Assembly (NCBI GenBank): GCA_916613615.1
Contig: OU744725.1
Coordinates: 51,889,575 to 51,953,574 of the forward strand
Length of the DNA stretch: 64,000 nt
Reading direction: 5' to 3'
Source of the DNA: Steromphala cineraria
Taxonomy: Eukaryota > Mollusca > Gastropoda > Trochida > Trochidae
In this document: positions 52,226 to 62,638 of the stretch, one piece after another
Position numbering within the stretch: position 1 is the stretch's first letter
How the letters are laid out: the number at the start of each line of letters is the position of its first letter
The notes under the pieces: generated by a model
Databases searched by the model: none
Seen by the model: the letters and a program-made list of their open reading frames with translations, nothing else
What the model was told of the DNA's origin: nothing
Position numbers and translations under genes: made by a program

Positions 52226-55200
52226 ATGAGCCTTACTCGTACATTTCAGACTAATTTCTCCATAATGAGTGTCATGGGACTATTCCAGATAACCCTCTTG
52301 AGTCTTTTTCATCTCTCTCCTACTCAAGCTGTTATACATGCCGGTCCTGTAGGAGTTAACCTGTGTGAACAACTCTGCTTTTACACAATTGGTTGCGAGA
52401 AATACATTTACCTTCCTGATCAACTATTGTGCTTCAAAGGCAACGAGACAGACGCCAGGGATTACAAGGTTATAGCTAAAAGTTTCAAGGTAAATCGTAT
52501 CAAGGAACCAATATTAAAAAAAGCAATAAGAAATATGGATTTTTTTCTGATTGATAACATTTGTTATAAATTGTCTCAAAATAAATGTAACATTTTTTTT
52601 AATCAAAATTGTCTCAAAATAAATTTTTGTATAACAAATGTGAAGAAATGAATATCACATTTATAATAAAATTTGTGTAGAAATAAATAAAACATTTATT
52701 ATAAAAATTGTGTAGAATATTTAATGACATGTCGAGGCAGTTGGGTTCATAGATAGGAATTCACCCCCAGAAGTCTTTCTCACGCATCTTGCTTTTTTAA
52801 ACCACACATGCATTAAAATAGATCAAATGCTACCCTACCATTCTTTAATGATGTGGCTCATCAGCCATTGTGTTATAGGTAGTGATTGTTTGGTTGTTCA
52901 TAGCATTTATGAAATCGCGAACAAAAAATGGATCACCCTTTTTGTTTCATTTCGAAAGTTCAATTTTTTTCAGAAAATTATACTGGCGGAAGGGCCTTAT
53001 TGTAAAACTGGATCCAGAGTCATAGTAGCAAGAGCAAAGCGCCGCGTTTGTTTGCAGGAGAACACTGCATCAGTTTTATCAGGTTGGTGATTTCTATAGC
53101 TACAATTCTGTAATTGGTTGTATGGAATTTAGTTGGTCTAAATGAATAAATATACCTTATATATTACCTTAAAGTCAATTTGTAGTTTTATTTAGAGTCC
53201 TGTAGGCCTAAAGGCAGGATGTTACATTCACCATGCTTTATTTTAGAATTGTAACATGTGACACTTTGATAAAACAATTTTCTTCTTCTTCACTAAAAAA
53301 CTAAAAGAATATTTGATATGGATTGTTGATAATCGATGGATGTACGTATGGGTGACGTCGGTGATGGTTTGGTGGATTTATGGATTGATGATCAACAGAT
53401 GGATGGGTGGATAGAATATGTATGTGATGTGGCTGTGTGGACGATTTTTTAAATGGCGTTATGGATGGTTGATCGTCGGATGGATAGATGAGTGGTTTGA
53501 TGGAATATATATATGTATGGGCCAAATGGATAATTTGTTGATGATTCATGGATAGATTATTGAATGGATTGAGTTATGAATGTGGTTAAGAGATGGATGG
53601 GTGTATGAATATGTGGATGTACGATGGATGGATAAGTGGAACCTATTGTTGATACCGATAACATGTTAATATGTAAACTCATTTTTATTATAAGGATCAA
53701 ATAGCAGTGTCCAACGCATACAACGTGACAAACTTCGCATGAAAGGTTTGTACGTTGTCGTCAAAATAAACCTTTTGTCTTTTTCCTTTCACTTATGCAC
53801 CTATGGGCTTGTTAATGCAATTCATTGTGCAATTTGGTGTGTGCATATTCTCCTGGTAACCATCTGCAAATTACATATTATTTCCTCACGTTCATCTATT
53901 GCTGTCGCAAATCTTATATTTCCTGATGATGTCTTAAAACACGGTAAAGTGCATTGTTTAAAGTTCATCGGGATTTGTGTTTTATTCCTTGTATTGAGGT
54001 TGTAGATTAATTTCTTCACCAATATTGATAACTGGTAATTGATAAGTGGTAAGTTTGTGGTGAAATACAATATAACCATTAAAAGGGATATCGTTTATAA
54101 ATTTCCTTCCCACGGTTGTACATTTCAGTTGAATACTGTCTGCAACATAAGTGAATTAAATATAATTATTCTATACTCAACTCCATCTCATCTGATATAT
54201 GCTTTTCCGTTCATTCCTTCACTTGCACTGTCACAGCTAATTTAGTATTCGGACCATCAAGCATAAGCTAATTTAATGCTCACAGTATTAGTGTTAATAT
54301 TTATATTAATCTTCTCTTATTATGAGAGAATATTTCCATGAATATATTTATGACATAACGATTTAAAAATTTGAGTCAAGCTAACTGCGGTTGATTTAAT
54401 TTTAAATTCTTTAAACTGTTAAATTTTAAATCTCCAAACGTCGCTTTCAATGGAAAATGCCTTAGTTTGTTGTTCTATTTTCTGTGGAGAGCAAAATCTT
54501 ACTATATCGCAATACGTATCGAATAAAATCCAATGGTTATCGTCTTGTATTATAGATAATAATTGTTATTAATCATGTTTCGACAGATCAAAACCTCTTG
54601 AAAAATAAGTCTAAATCTGTAGTGAAAATGAAATAGACAATTTACTTCAGCGCTTTCCTCATATTTAACGAATTTATCTTTTCAGAATTACTATATTTGT
54701 TTACCTCGATTTTAGGTTATCGTGAGCTGTTAAAGGATGGTACTACCTATTTGTATAAGCGGTACACAGACTTGAGATTCTGGAACCAGTCTATGGAACG
54801 CTGCATCGAGGACGGGGGGATTCTCGCTCAGTTGCAGGGGGGATTCAAGTGGGATATGTTACCCATGCTTATCAATTTATCATCAACTTATAAAATTGGT
54901 AAGTGCTTATAATTCTCATTCATCCTGAGATGTACTGGAACGGCCTTACAATAAGCTCTTCGGCGCAAACCCGTTCATGTACAAATTCGTGAATACAAAC
55001 ATTTTAATCATATGGAGATTTTAAAATGTTCTAGGTTTTTAAATTTGATTCATTAAATTTCGAGAAATGTTTGGTTTATTTAACATAAGATTTGTGGTAC
55101 TTTTTGTCCGCTAGGAGGAACTGCCGAAAACTAGAGATTTGGTGTAACTAGAACATAGGTTGGATCAACAAATTTGGACTCAATCTACCTGTGTGGAGAA

Positions 55201-56213
55201 AATGTGTCAAAAATCGCGTTTTTTATGTAGTATTTCATCTGTGTTAAAGTAGTTACCAGGGTGATGTCTTATTTGAATCTTGATAGGTGCAGTACCCTGA
55301 AGAGTTTGCGCCGAAATACAGGAAATACAAGCTCTTGTTGGAGGAGAATGTTAGATTATATATATGATAGTTATTGTACACTCCAAAAGTAAGTTATTGG
55401 GAAGTTTTTATTTATTTTAATTCAATTAATATTCAAATATTCAATATCGTAGAGGTCATTGACTTTTTTGGTTGTACAGCATCGACGCAATTTCCTGAAA
55501 CAGTATACGCCAGGAAACCTTAAAGAGCCACTCCGTTTAAACAAATGTTGTTTTGTTTTGATACGAATGCATATGGCATAACTCGTTATAAATGAAAAAA
55601 TCTCACATATTCACTCAAAAATGGCAATTATGCGAAAAATACTTCAATGAAATCTAAAAACAGTCATATATAAAATATATTTTTGGAAGGCAAATTCCAT
55701 ATTTACATATTTACCAGTTACAAAATCTAACAGTCTTAATCCGTAACTGTCATTCTCACGTTTTACTCATTGACGCGCGTCATTATCCGGTTTTCGATCA
55801 CAAACTTCAAATCTTTATAATGTCACAATGCAACGTCGATTACCTTTTTAATGTTACATTCTTGCAACAGTAAATACTTTTCCATCAAATGCGTCTATTC
55901 ATAAAGTTAAGCGTATTAGGAGTCAAATAATTTGGAAACCCTTAGCGTGATACTTTATTTTGTAGCCGATTATATGTGGATTGGCCTCAGTGATGCCAAG
56001 AGGAATGACAAGTTTGTGTGGGCTGATGGGACAGAACTAAAGGACAAGAACAGATGGTCTCACGGTTTACTTGGAAATGAACCAAGTCACACGATGTTAG
56101 TTACGGAGGAAAACTGTGCTGGAGTGAAGTACCTGTATAAAAGACTCACTTTGTTCGACTTTCCATGTCACATAAACATGAAATATATCTGTGAAGTAAT
56201 CATTAAATATTAA
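52226..56213 (+). CDS. Secreted C-type lectin-domain protein with PAN-like N-terminus
   Basis: Four exons: 52226-52489, 52974-53082, 54716-54898, 55966-56213. All splices are GT-AG and in phase, giving 804 bases and 267 residues. A signal peptide is probable, whether translation starts at M1 or M14 (MSVMGLFQITLLSLF, cleavage near A35). Residues 45-87 have the cysteine spacing of a PAN/apple module (C47, C51, C57, C69). The C-type lectin domain spans about 125-265: C154, WIGL at 190-193, NEP at 223-225 where the calcium/sugar EPN-type motif usually lies, C236, C253 and C261. C154-C261 and C236-C253 are the expected disulfides. The WND motif is not seen, so calcium-dependent sugar binding is doubtful. 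Such proteins are usually secreted pattern-recognition or matrix proteins in molluscs. It lies between BHMT-like genes B and C on the opposite strand. Confidence 0.8.
53320..53640. repeat. Degenerate GGAT/GATG-rich stretch in lectin intron 2
   Basis: Imperfect repetition of GGATGGAT, GATGGATGG and TGATTGATG over about 320 bases, strand-asymmetric (G+T rich on +). Simple-sequence DNA that has decayed; the minus-strand open frame here is an artefact of the repeat. Confidence 0.7.
55519..55870. repeat. Dispersed repeat, TTAAAGAGCC left end, lectin intron 3
   Basis: Starts TTAAAGAGCCACTCCGTTTA, like the inverted right end of the insertion at 25394-27227. Its right part (GAAGGCAAATTCCA, AACTGTCATTCT, GACGCGCGTCATTATCCGGT, TTTTCGATCAC) recurs at 62975-63130. 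No matching right end was found, so the copy is incomplete. It lies just before the acceptor of lectin exon 4. Confidence 0.55.
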
Positions 56214-57260
56214 ACATCTGACGTTTTGATTGCGATGTTAGTTACCGAGAATAATTTTGTAGGAGTAAACTAACTGTTTGAAAGACTCACTTTGTTCGAC
56301 TTTCCATGTCACATAAACATGAAATATATCTGTGAAGTAATCATTAAAAATCAAACAACCGACTTTTTAATTGCGATGTTTGTTACCGAGGGAAATTGTG
56401 TAGGAGTGAAGTACCTGTATAAAAGCCTAACTTTGTTCGACTTTCCATGTCACATAAACATGAAATATATCTGTGAAGTAATCATTAAATAGTAAACATC
56501 TGACTGATGATGTTATTTACAGAGGAAAATTGTGCTGGAGTGAAGTACCTGTATAAAAGACTCACTTTGTTCGACTTTCCATGTCACATAAACATGAAAT
56601 ATATCTGTGAAGTAATCATTAAATATTAAACATCTGACGTTTTGATTGCGATGTTAGTTACCGAGAATAATTTTGTAGGAGTAAACTAACTGTTTGAAAG
56701 ACTCACTTTGTTCGACTTTCCATGTCACATAAACATGAAATATATCTGTGAAGTAATCATTAAAAATCAAACAACCGACTTTTTAATTGCGATGTTTGTT
56801 ACCGAGGGAAATTGTGTAGGAGTGAAGTACCTGTATAAAAGCCTAACTTTGTTCGACTTTCCATGTCACATAAACATGAAATATATCTGTGAAGTAATCA
56901 TTATAAATTAAACATCTGACTATTTGATTGCGATGTAAATTACCGAAGAAAGTTGCACAGGAGTGAAGAACTGTTTGAAAGACTCACTTTGTTCGATTTT
57001 CCATGCCGCACAAACATGAAATATATCTGTGAAGTAATCGTTAAAATTTATCCATCTTTCTTTTTGTTTGCGATGTTAGTTACCGAGGGAAATTGTGTAG
57101 GAGTGAAGTACCTGTATAAAAGCCTAACTTTGTTCGACTTTCCATGTCACATAAACATGAAATATATCTGTGAAGTAATCATTAAAAATTAAAAATCTGA
57201 CTTTTTGATTGCGATGTAAGTAACCGAGGGAAATTATGTAGGAGTGAAGTACTTTGGATT
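56214..57260 (+). repeat. Tandem copies of the lectin last-exon tail
   Basis: Seven further copies of the final 140 or so bases of exon 4 follow the stop codon. The anchor TTGTTCGACTTTCCATGTCA (last copies slightly changed) lies at 56151 (real exon), 56292, 56433, 56567, 56708, 56849, 56989 and 57129, and a ninth unit starts but decays near 57240. Each copy encodes the end of the lectin domain (ENCAGVKYLYKRL, DFPCHINMKYICEVII) without an intron. Units fall in a three-unit order repeated every 416 bases. Several neighbouring copies are in frame with each other, but the TAA at 56211-56213 separates them from the gene. Confidence 0.93.
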
Positions 57261-57311
57261 GAGACTGACTTTTTGATTGTTTCAGAAACTTTCAGAACTG
57301 ATTTAAGCATT

Positions 57312-57531
57312 TTAAAGGGGGTCTGCAACCTGATTTTTTAACTTCCAGTGTTTTATTAGCAGGGTCCCGAAAGAGTCGTAAATACTCGGTAGGGCCAAAA
57401 TCGTTTGGTTGCGAACCTCTTACAGCTGACAGCCGGTACCAAGTTTGTTTCATGTGACCCTCCTTACCCGTCTGGATGCTCTTAACGATGGTCAATGAGG
57501 TTTCACGAGCCAGGTTGTTGATCCCCTTTAA
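57312..57531. mobile_element. TTAA-type MITE, family 2, copy 3 (220 bp)
   Basis: Starts TTAAAGGGGGTCTGCAACCT and ends GTTGTTGATCCCCTTTAA. Body matches 9214-9452 (GCAGGGTCCCGAAAGAGTCG, ACTCGGTAGGGCC, CCGGTACCAAGTTTGTTTCA), without the long C run of that copy. It lies between the lectin tail array and gene C. Confidence 0.9.
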
Positions 57532-58184
57532 AGGTGTTCTAATAAAGAACTATACTACAAGTTATCTCTCTAATTGTTCACCCAAGAAAGTATAATCCTT
57601 CACCACTTCACAAATGTCTCCTAAAGGGAAAAAATATATTCATCTAAATAACATAAATAACATAAATTCCTTTCTTATCACTGTTGATATTTTTTTCAAT
57701 TACTCTAATAGTTTGATAAATTTAGGTTTATCTCGACTTGTCATTGAATAAAAATGAAAAAATACGCAAGACATCAATTTGTTATAAATTTTCAAAATTG
57801 GAATCTTTTGTAAATTAATTATTTTCAAGCAAATATTAACATCTGTTTGTTCAGCAGTTTGTTTAGAAATAAATTCTGTACCAGAAAAAAATGGTACACA
57901 AATGAGACTTCCGTCACAAATAGCATCAATTCGTTATATATAAATAACTTTCAACATAATTTCAAGTTGTATTAGTGAACAATATTTGCGTGATATTCTC
58001 ACAAATTACATATAAGTCATTATCAACATAAAATGACAAAACTTCTGTAATATTTTTAATACGGTAAGTTGAAACTCAGTCCGTTTAATCAATTCTTGCT
58101 TACGCAGCAGTAATACTGAAACTTCGTGTACCGGAAGTGTTCTACTATCCGTGTACCGGAAGTGGTTTACACCAGACTCCAGTC
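57532..58184. other. 3' flank of gene C, nothing identified
   Basis: AT-rich. The part near 58184 is probably 3' UTR of BHMT-like gene C on the minus strand; a minus-strand AATAAA could not be chosen among several. Confidence 0.4.
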
Positions 58185-61100
58185 CTACTTGGTCTCTCCG
58201 AGCATGAATGCTCGAACCTTTTTCACTCTTTCATTTGTGTTGTACTCCTTGATTTCATATGCCATCATGGACTGTCGGACGTCCGGCTCAAACTTCATAG
58301 AGGGTGGATTCCGACCAAATACTGTTGCAAGTTCCCTCAGCAAGTTTGAGGAGCTTCCACAGCAAAGCCCGATGTACTGGATCCCGATCTCGAGCGCTTC
58401 CTGTGCAAACTGTCTGACTTCCGCTCTGGTGCAGGAATGTGGAGCTAGCTCTAGCGGGAAGCTTGGGGTACCTAAATCAGAGAAGTAAACCAACATTTCA
58501 TAGTGCTACCAAGAAACTATGCAAACATCAATTTAATCGTATATTTTGGTCAATTTACCTAAATCCGGATCTTTCAGACTTTGAAAGGCTTTCTGGGAGG
58601 TAGTTGTGCGATAAGGAACCGGAAGTGCAGCCATCGGACCCTGCAAAAGGTTTAGATATTCAGAACAGAAGCAAACACAAGATTGTCGTCTGGGAGGGTT
58701 GCACGCAATGGGTGACACAAGAAAAGCTATTAAAATGATTATTTTAGTCAACATAAGAAAGAACATTAGTTGGATTTATAAGGTGGAAAGTGTAACTATT
58801 CATCATGCAGGTGAACTAAAACTTCTAACAATTGCTGTTTGTAAAACTTTTTTCAAATCAGAATGACATACCAGTATCCTGCAATAGTTTTTGATAAATA
58901 CATCCCGTAAAAAGGATTCCACATATTAAGCAACACATCAAGGGTACAAGTGACACATCTATGACATGATGTGAATACCTTGCGTTTAACATAAATCTTA
59001 CCTTGCAAGTCTTCCTGGCTTCTCTCAACAAGGGCAGCATGGTAGTTGGTCCTCGACCACAGTTGAGTCCGACCACTGCCGCCCCCGCCTCCTCCAACTT
59101 TCGTAACGCCAGGGGGAAGGGGACGTCGTCCGTAGTCCGCTCAGGACAGTAGGGGACCAGCGTTATTACTGCAGGGAGACCTGAGAGAAATCCGGCAAGG
59201 TAAAATTTATTATAGGATAAGGATCGATCACAAGGGATTCCCGTCGAAAGAAAGCATGTTGACCGAGGGAATTAATCGAGGGTAGTTGAGCCCGTGGGAG
59301 AGGTCGTTGTCTGTCTGGGAGAAACACAAAAAGAAAGGCGATGGACAAGAGTAATTCAGTATTGTGCTATCTCCAAAGAATTGCATGTTTATTTAGTATG
59401 GTTTAAATATTTCTAAATGGATTTATATTCCATCATATCGTATTCATATTTTGAAGCTAAGATGATTTTCCACAAATCTGAAAAATTTGAATAGGATATT
59501 TGAAAGATTAATCCATAACATTTATTTCTGGTACACAAAATTAACATGTAAGTTTATGAAATAATGCAACAGTGGGACTACTTTTGTCAACTTTAAGGAA
59601 TATGACAATATATAATGGTCAGTAGTCTTGAGACTCTTGACAAATACTCACCGTTTCCATATTTCAAGATGGCCTCCAGAGCTAGAGTAGCTTCACTGCA
59701 CGAGTCGAACGTTTCTCCTATAATATAGTCGGCCCCTCCCTGCACCGCCCACTCCACCTGCTCCTGTGTAGAGTAATAATCAGTATAAGTAACCATGGAG
59801 TGAGATCATTTTTTTTGTAATATATGTCAATCTGATAAAAATCTCTGACGTATGTCTGCGCTAACTGGTTCCAGTGCAAGTAAGTGGACATCTTCCTACG
59901 CTGAGCCTAAAACGCCAGTTTCCAAACTGTCATTTTATGCCTTGCTGCAGAGACTTTACTTTTCTGTGCTGCTATAGTGCCCCTACAGACTAGAGAGCAA
60001 GCATAGAAAACTCAAGGCTATGCAGCAAGGCATAAAACTGACAGTTTGGAAACTGGCCTTTTAGGCTCTGCGTAGGAAGATGGTAAGTGGAATGCATTCA
60101 GATCTTAGGGTAAGCTCTCTAGTACACGTTCGATTCCCGGTAGCGGCAATGATTTGAAAACATATTTGCATGTTATTCAAACTTCCCCGTTGAAAACTGA
60201 CTTTAGTTGACATAGAGTATATTTCACGAAATGTTAGTTAGCTTTGAACGTATCAAAATAACATGTACTGATTTAATTTGAAATAACACTTATCGCATAT
60301 TTGTCTTCGTGCAGTAGCAATGATTACCGGAGATCGGAACAATTTGTTTTCAAAGTATAGGAATAACAACTGTTAAACATGTAAGTTCATCATAGAATAC
60401 AAGGAGTCAAGTTTGTTGTACTTATTTGACGCAATTAAACGTGACATTTTCCCGCCAGTACACACCAAGCATGACGTCACAATTTTTTTGACGTCTAGTG
60501 TTTTTACACGTCAAAAATATATTGAAATAGTAATTATTTTCCCTGCCACTTAGGCAAGACTAAGAACTTACCCTGAAAATATTTTTCACTTCTTCAACTC
60601 TTTCCGGTACTTGTGGATCGTATGTGGTCGTGTTGCTCAGATTTCCTGCCATCAGAGTTCCCGTTCTGTCCGCAACTTCTCGTGCAATCTTGAGAGCTGT
60701 CAAGTTCAATGTCTCCAGTTCATCTTCACGGCCGATTATTTTCATCTTCGATCGGTGTCCATAGTACTGTAATCAGATCACAATAGTTAAGCTATTACAC
60801 GAACAGGCAATGGTATGACTGATATCAATGGCAAATCATCAACAGACACAGCTAGCAAAAGACATTCGAACCCGGGACATCCGGGATGAGAGTCGGACAC
60901 TCTACCTGTTTGGCTACAGATATATCCCCAAGTCCAAGCCAGTAGGAATGCTTTTGACCCAACCCTGTCAAATTAACCCCAATCTAAATAAATTTAGATC
61001 AACAGGTTTTATATTAGGTCATACTGTTATGACAAAATATAAAATTTGTTGATATAAATTTATTTAGATTGCATTCACCCCTTTCACGAAGTGAACAGTC

Positions 61101-61911
61101 TAAGTAAACCTAGCCTCAATATTATCAGTTTCACTCCTTTACTGAGTCTAGAAAGGACTAGTAGAGGGTCGCGTCAGCCGACCTTTCTGCGACCTATGAC
61201 CACCCAACGTTATACGTGCGAAGGCAGAGTATTGTGGCTAGGCAAGACGGGTTCTGATTGGTCAATTCGATACGTAGGCTGACGCGACTCTCTACTAGGC
61301 CTTTCTAGACTCAGTATAGGAGTGAAACGGATAATATTGAGGCTAAGTTTACTTAGACTGCGAAGTGAACGCCCTAGAGTCAAACAGTGTGTCCCAATAG
61401 ATTCCCTTATCATGTCACACTGAAAAGGCGATTTTTCTTCATTACCGGGAATGGATTGGTTCTTTCGGTAACTTACGCTTCATAGACTAGATTTAGTTTC
61501 AATTATACTAGAACTGAGTGTGTCTAACAATCCGATCGTATTCGAGATCAGCTATGTGAAACGCCGCTAGCAATATCATAGCAATGAGAAATTCACTAAA
61601 CTGGTTGTTCTCATGAGCTTACTGCTATTTTATGGTTCTTTAAAATCATATGTACACTTGAATCAATAAGAGTTGTTTATTTCGATATAAAGCATATAGA
61701 TGAAATCTAGTTACCGTAAATGCCTCTACCACGTCACTTCCGGCATGGACAAATTCCTCATGCAGATTGCGAACTCTTTCTGGATAGTCGACTACAACTT
61801 CCGGTGTGAACGCGCCAGACCGGATATAGCCTCTTCTCTCCAATTCCCACATGTATCCCTCCGCGCAGATGACATTCTCGCCATCTTTGAGGCGTTGTAC
61901 CAGACCCTTCA
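58185..61911 (-). CDS. BHMT-like homocysteine S-methyltransferase, gene C (5' end missing)
   Basis: Exons found: 61715-61911, 60572-60766, 59652-59763, 59002-59180, 58559-58640, 58185-58471. Exons 2-5 have the same or nearly the same lengths and phases as in genes A and B; exon 6 is longer by nine bases. The first listed exon opens directly at a CTTTTTAG acceptor (GAAGGGTCTGGTACAACGCC follows a T) and is entered in phase 1. At least one upstream exon carrying the start codon is therefore needed; it could split an ATG after its A. Zinc cysteines are kept (VVGLNC, YIGLCCG). The methyl-donor pocket has F and T as in A and B. Protein identity to A and B is moderate in most exons but very high in exon 4. 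Homocysteine methylation is the family role. Confidence 0.88.
59886..60090. repeat. Long foldback in intron 2 of gene C
   Basis: Left arm 59888-59953 (CATCTTCCTACGCTGAGCCT, GCCAGTTTCCAAACTGTC, TTATGCCTTGCTGCA) pairs with right arm 60019-60085 (TGCAGCAAGGCATAAAACTG, ACAGTTTGGAAACTGGC, AGGCTCTGCGTAGGAAGATG). About 65 bases per arm, nearly perfect. Same family as 41345-41520. Confidence 0.85.
60855..60930 (-). repeat. tRNA-like fragment, probable SINE head
   Basis: Minus strand: TAGCCAAACAGGTAGAGTGT (A-box-like), then an anticodon-arm-like segment with CTCTCAT, then CCCGGGTTCGAATGTC (B-box). The acceptor stem does not close and no 3' partner is visible, so it is more likely an old tRNA-derived SINE than a tRNA gene. 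It lies in intron 1 of gene C, with a second TTCGATTCCC-like B-box near 60130 on the + strand. Confidence 0.4.
61089..61371. repeat. Long foldback (about 90-bp arms) in intron 1 of gene C
   Basis: Left arm 61089-61182 (AAGTGAACAGTCTAAGTAAA, CTCAATATTATCAGTTTCAC, GAGTCTAGAAAGGACTAGTA, CGCGTCAGCC) pairs with right arm 61275-61371 (GGCTGACGCG, CTACTAGGCCTTTCTAGACT, GTGAAACGGATAATATTGAG, TTTACTTAGACTGCGAAGTG). The loop is about 90 bases. A few mismatches only. No ORF inside. Confidence 0.9.
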
Positions 61912-62274
61912 CTAAAAAGTTCCATGTTTGTAATATTTTTCTATGAAAACATATGAATTCAAATAGCTAAGCAGAAATATCCTATCCGCTGAAACTGTGT
62001 TCAAATCATATGCCATATTAAACTACAACGAACAAGATAGTCTCCTGAAATAACCCCAAAATTCATGCTCCAATTAAGTCTTCATGAAACTGTTTGCATT
62101 GTTCAACCGCAAAATGTAATTGGACCTTCATGAGGTGGTTTTGCCTTAAAATGTTGTACAATTTGAGCACACAAATCTCTATCAAAATAGTGCTGCTTTC
62201 AGTTATAATTTCGTCATGGTCAGACGTAAGAAAAACGACTTTAAATATAAATAGTCCTAGTAGTTCTTGTAGTT
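61912..62274. other. Upstream of gene C exon, first exon not found
   Basis: The missing 5' exon of gene C must lie to the right of 61911. No minus-strand ATG followed by a GT donor in the required phase could be supported here. Confidence 0.4.
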
Positions 62275-62638
62275 TTAAAGGGGCAGTAGCACGTTAATTG
62301 GGGGAATATAAGGTGATGTCAGGAAAATGAAAATTAATGGTTCCAATTGAAAGACAATGCCTTTAAACTAAAACGAGCAGTAATAATTCAAAAATATAAT
62401 CTTAAGTTTAGCCATGCGATTCTTTTTTCTTACATAAAATGAATAAAAGGTGTTCACACAAAAAGGCCGCCCATGGATTTTAGGTGAATCTTCATACTTT
62501 GTCCTCTAACTATGGATAAATGGTTTGTGTTATGAGATTTTTGACACTATCAAAATAATACATTCAGCATTAACATACAATTATCAGTGAAAAATTTACA
62601 ACAAAAAATTATCAAAAAACGTGCTACTGCCCCTTTAA
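62275..62638. mobile_element. TTAA-type MITE, family 1, copy d (364 bp)
   Basis: Starts TTAAAGGGGCAGTAGCACGT and ends ACGTGCTACTGCCCCTTTAA, a perfect inverted repeat of about 19-20 bp. Same orientation as the 43105 copy. The body matches (GGGAATATAAGGTGATGTCA, GAAAATGAAAATTAATGGTT, GTGTTCACACAAAAAGGCCG). No coding capacity. Its perfect ends make it the best reference copy in the window. Confidence 0.95.

Noticed and set aside
51236..52229. Coding frames within the 156-bp minisatellite (for example LLNFFDSD.L.LPRV repeats)
   Set aside because: Unit lengths are not multiples of three and the frames break between units, so translation is incidental.
53301..53549. Histidine/proline/serine-rich minus-strand frame
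   Set aside because: It is an artefact of the decayed GGAT/GATG simple repeat in a lectin intron.
56292..57192. Three small genes encoding lectin tails
   Set aside because: They begin inside repeat units, lack a signal peptide and the first half of the domain, and have no splice acceptor of their own. I treat them as repeat copies unless transcripts show otherwise.
60855..60930. Functional tRNA gene
   Set aside because: A- and B-box-like motifs are present but the acceptor stem does not pair, and the anticodon arm is irregular. The same applies to 28770-28842 and to the B-box near 14130.
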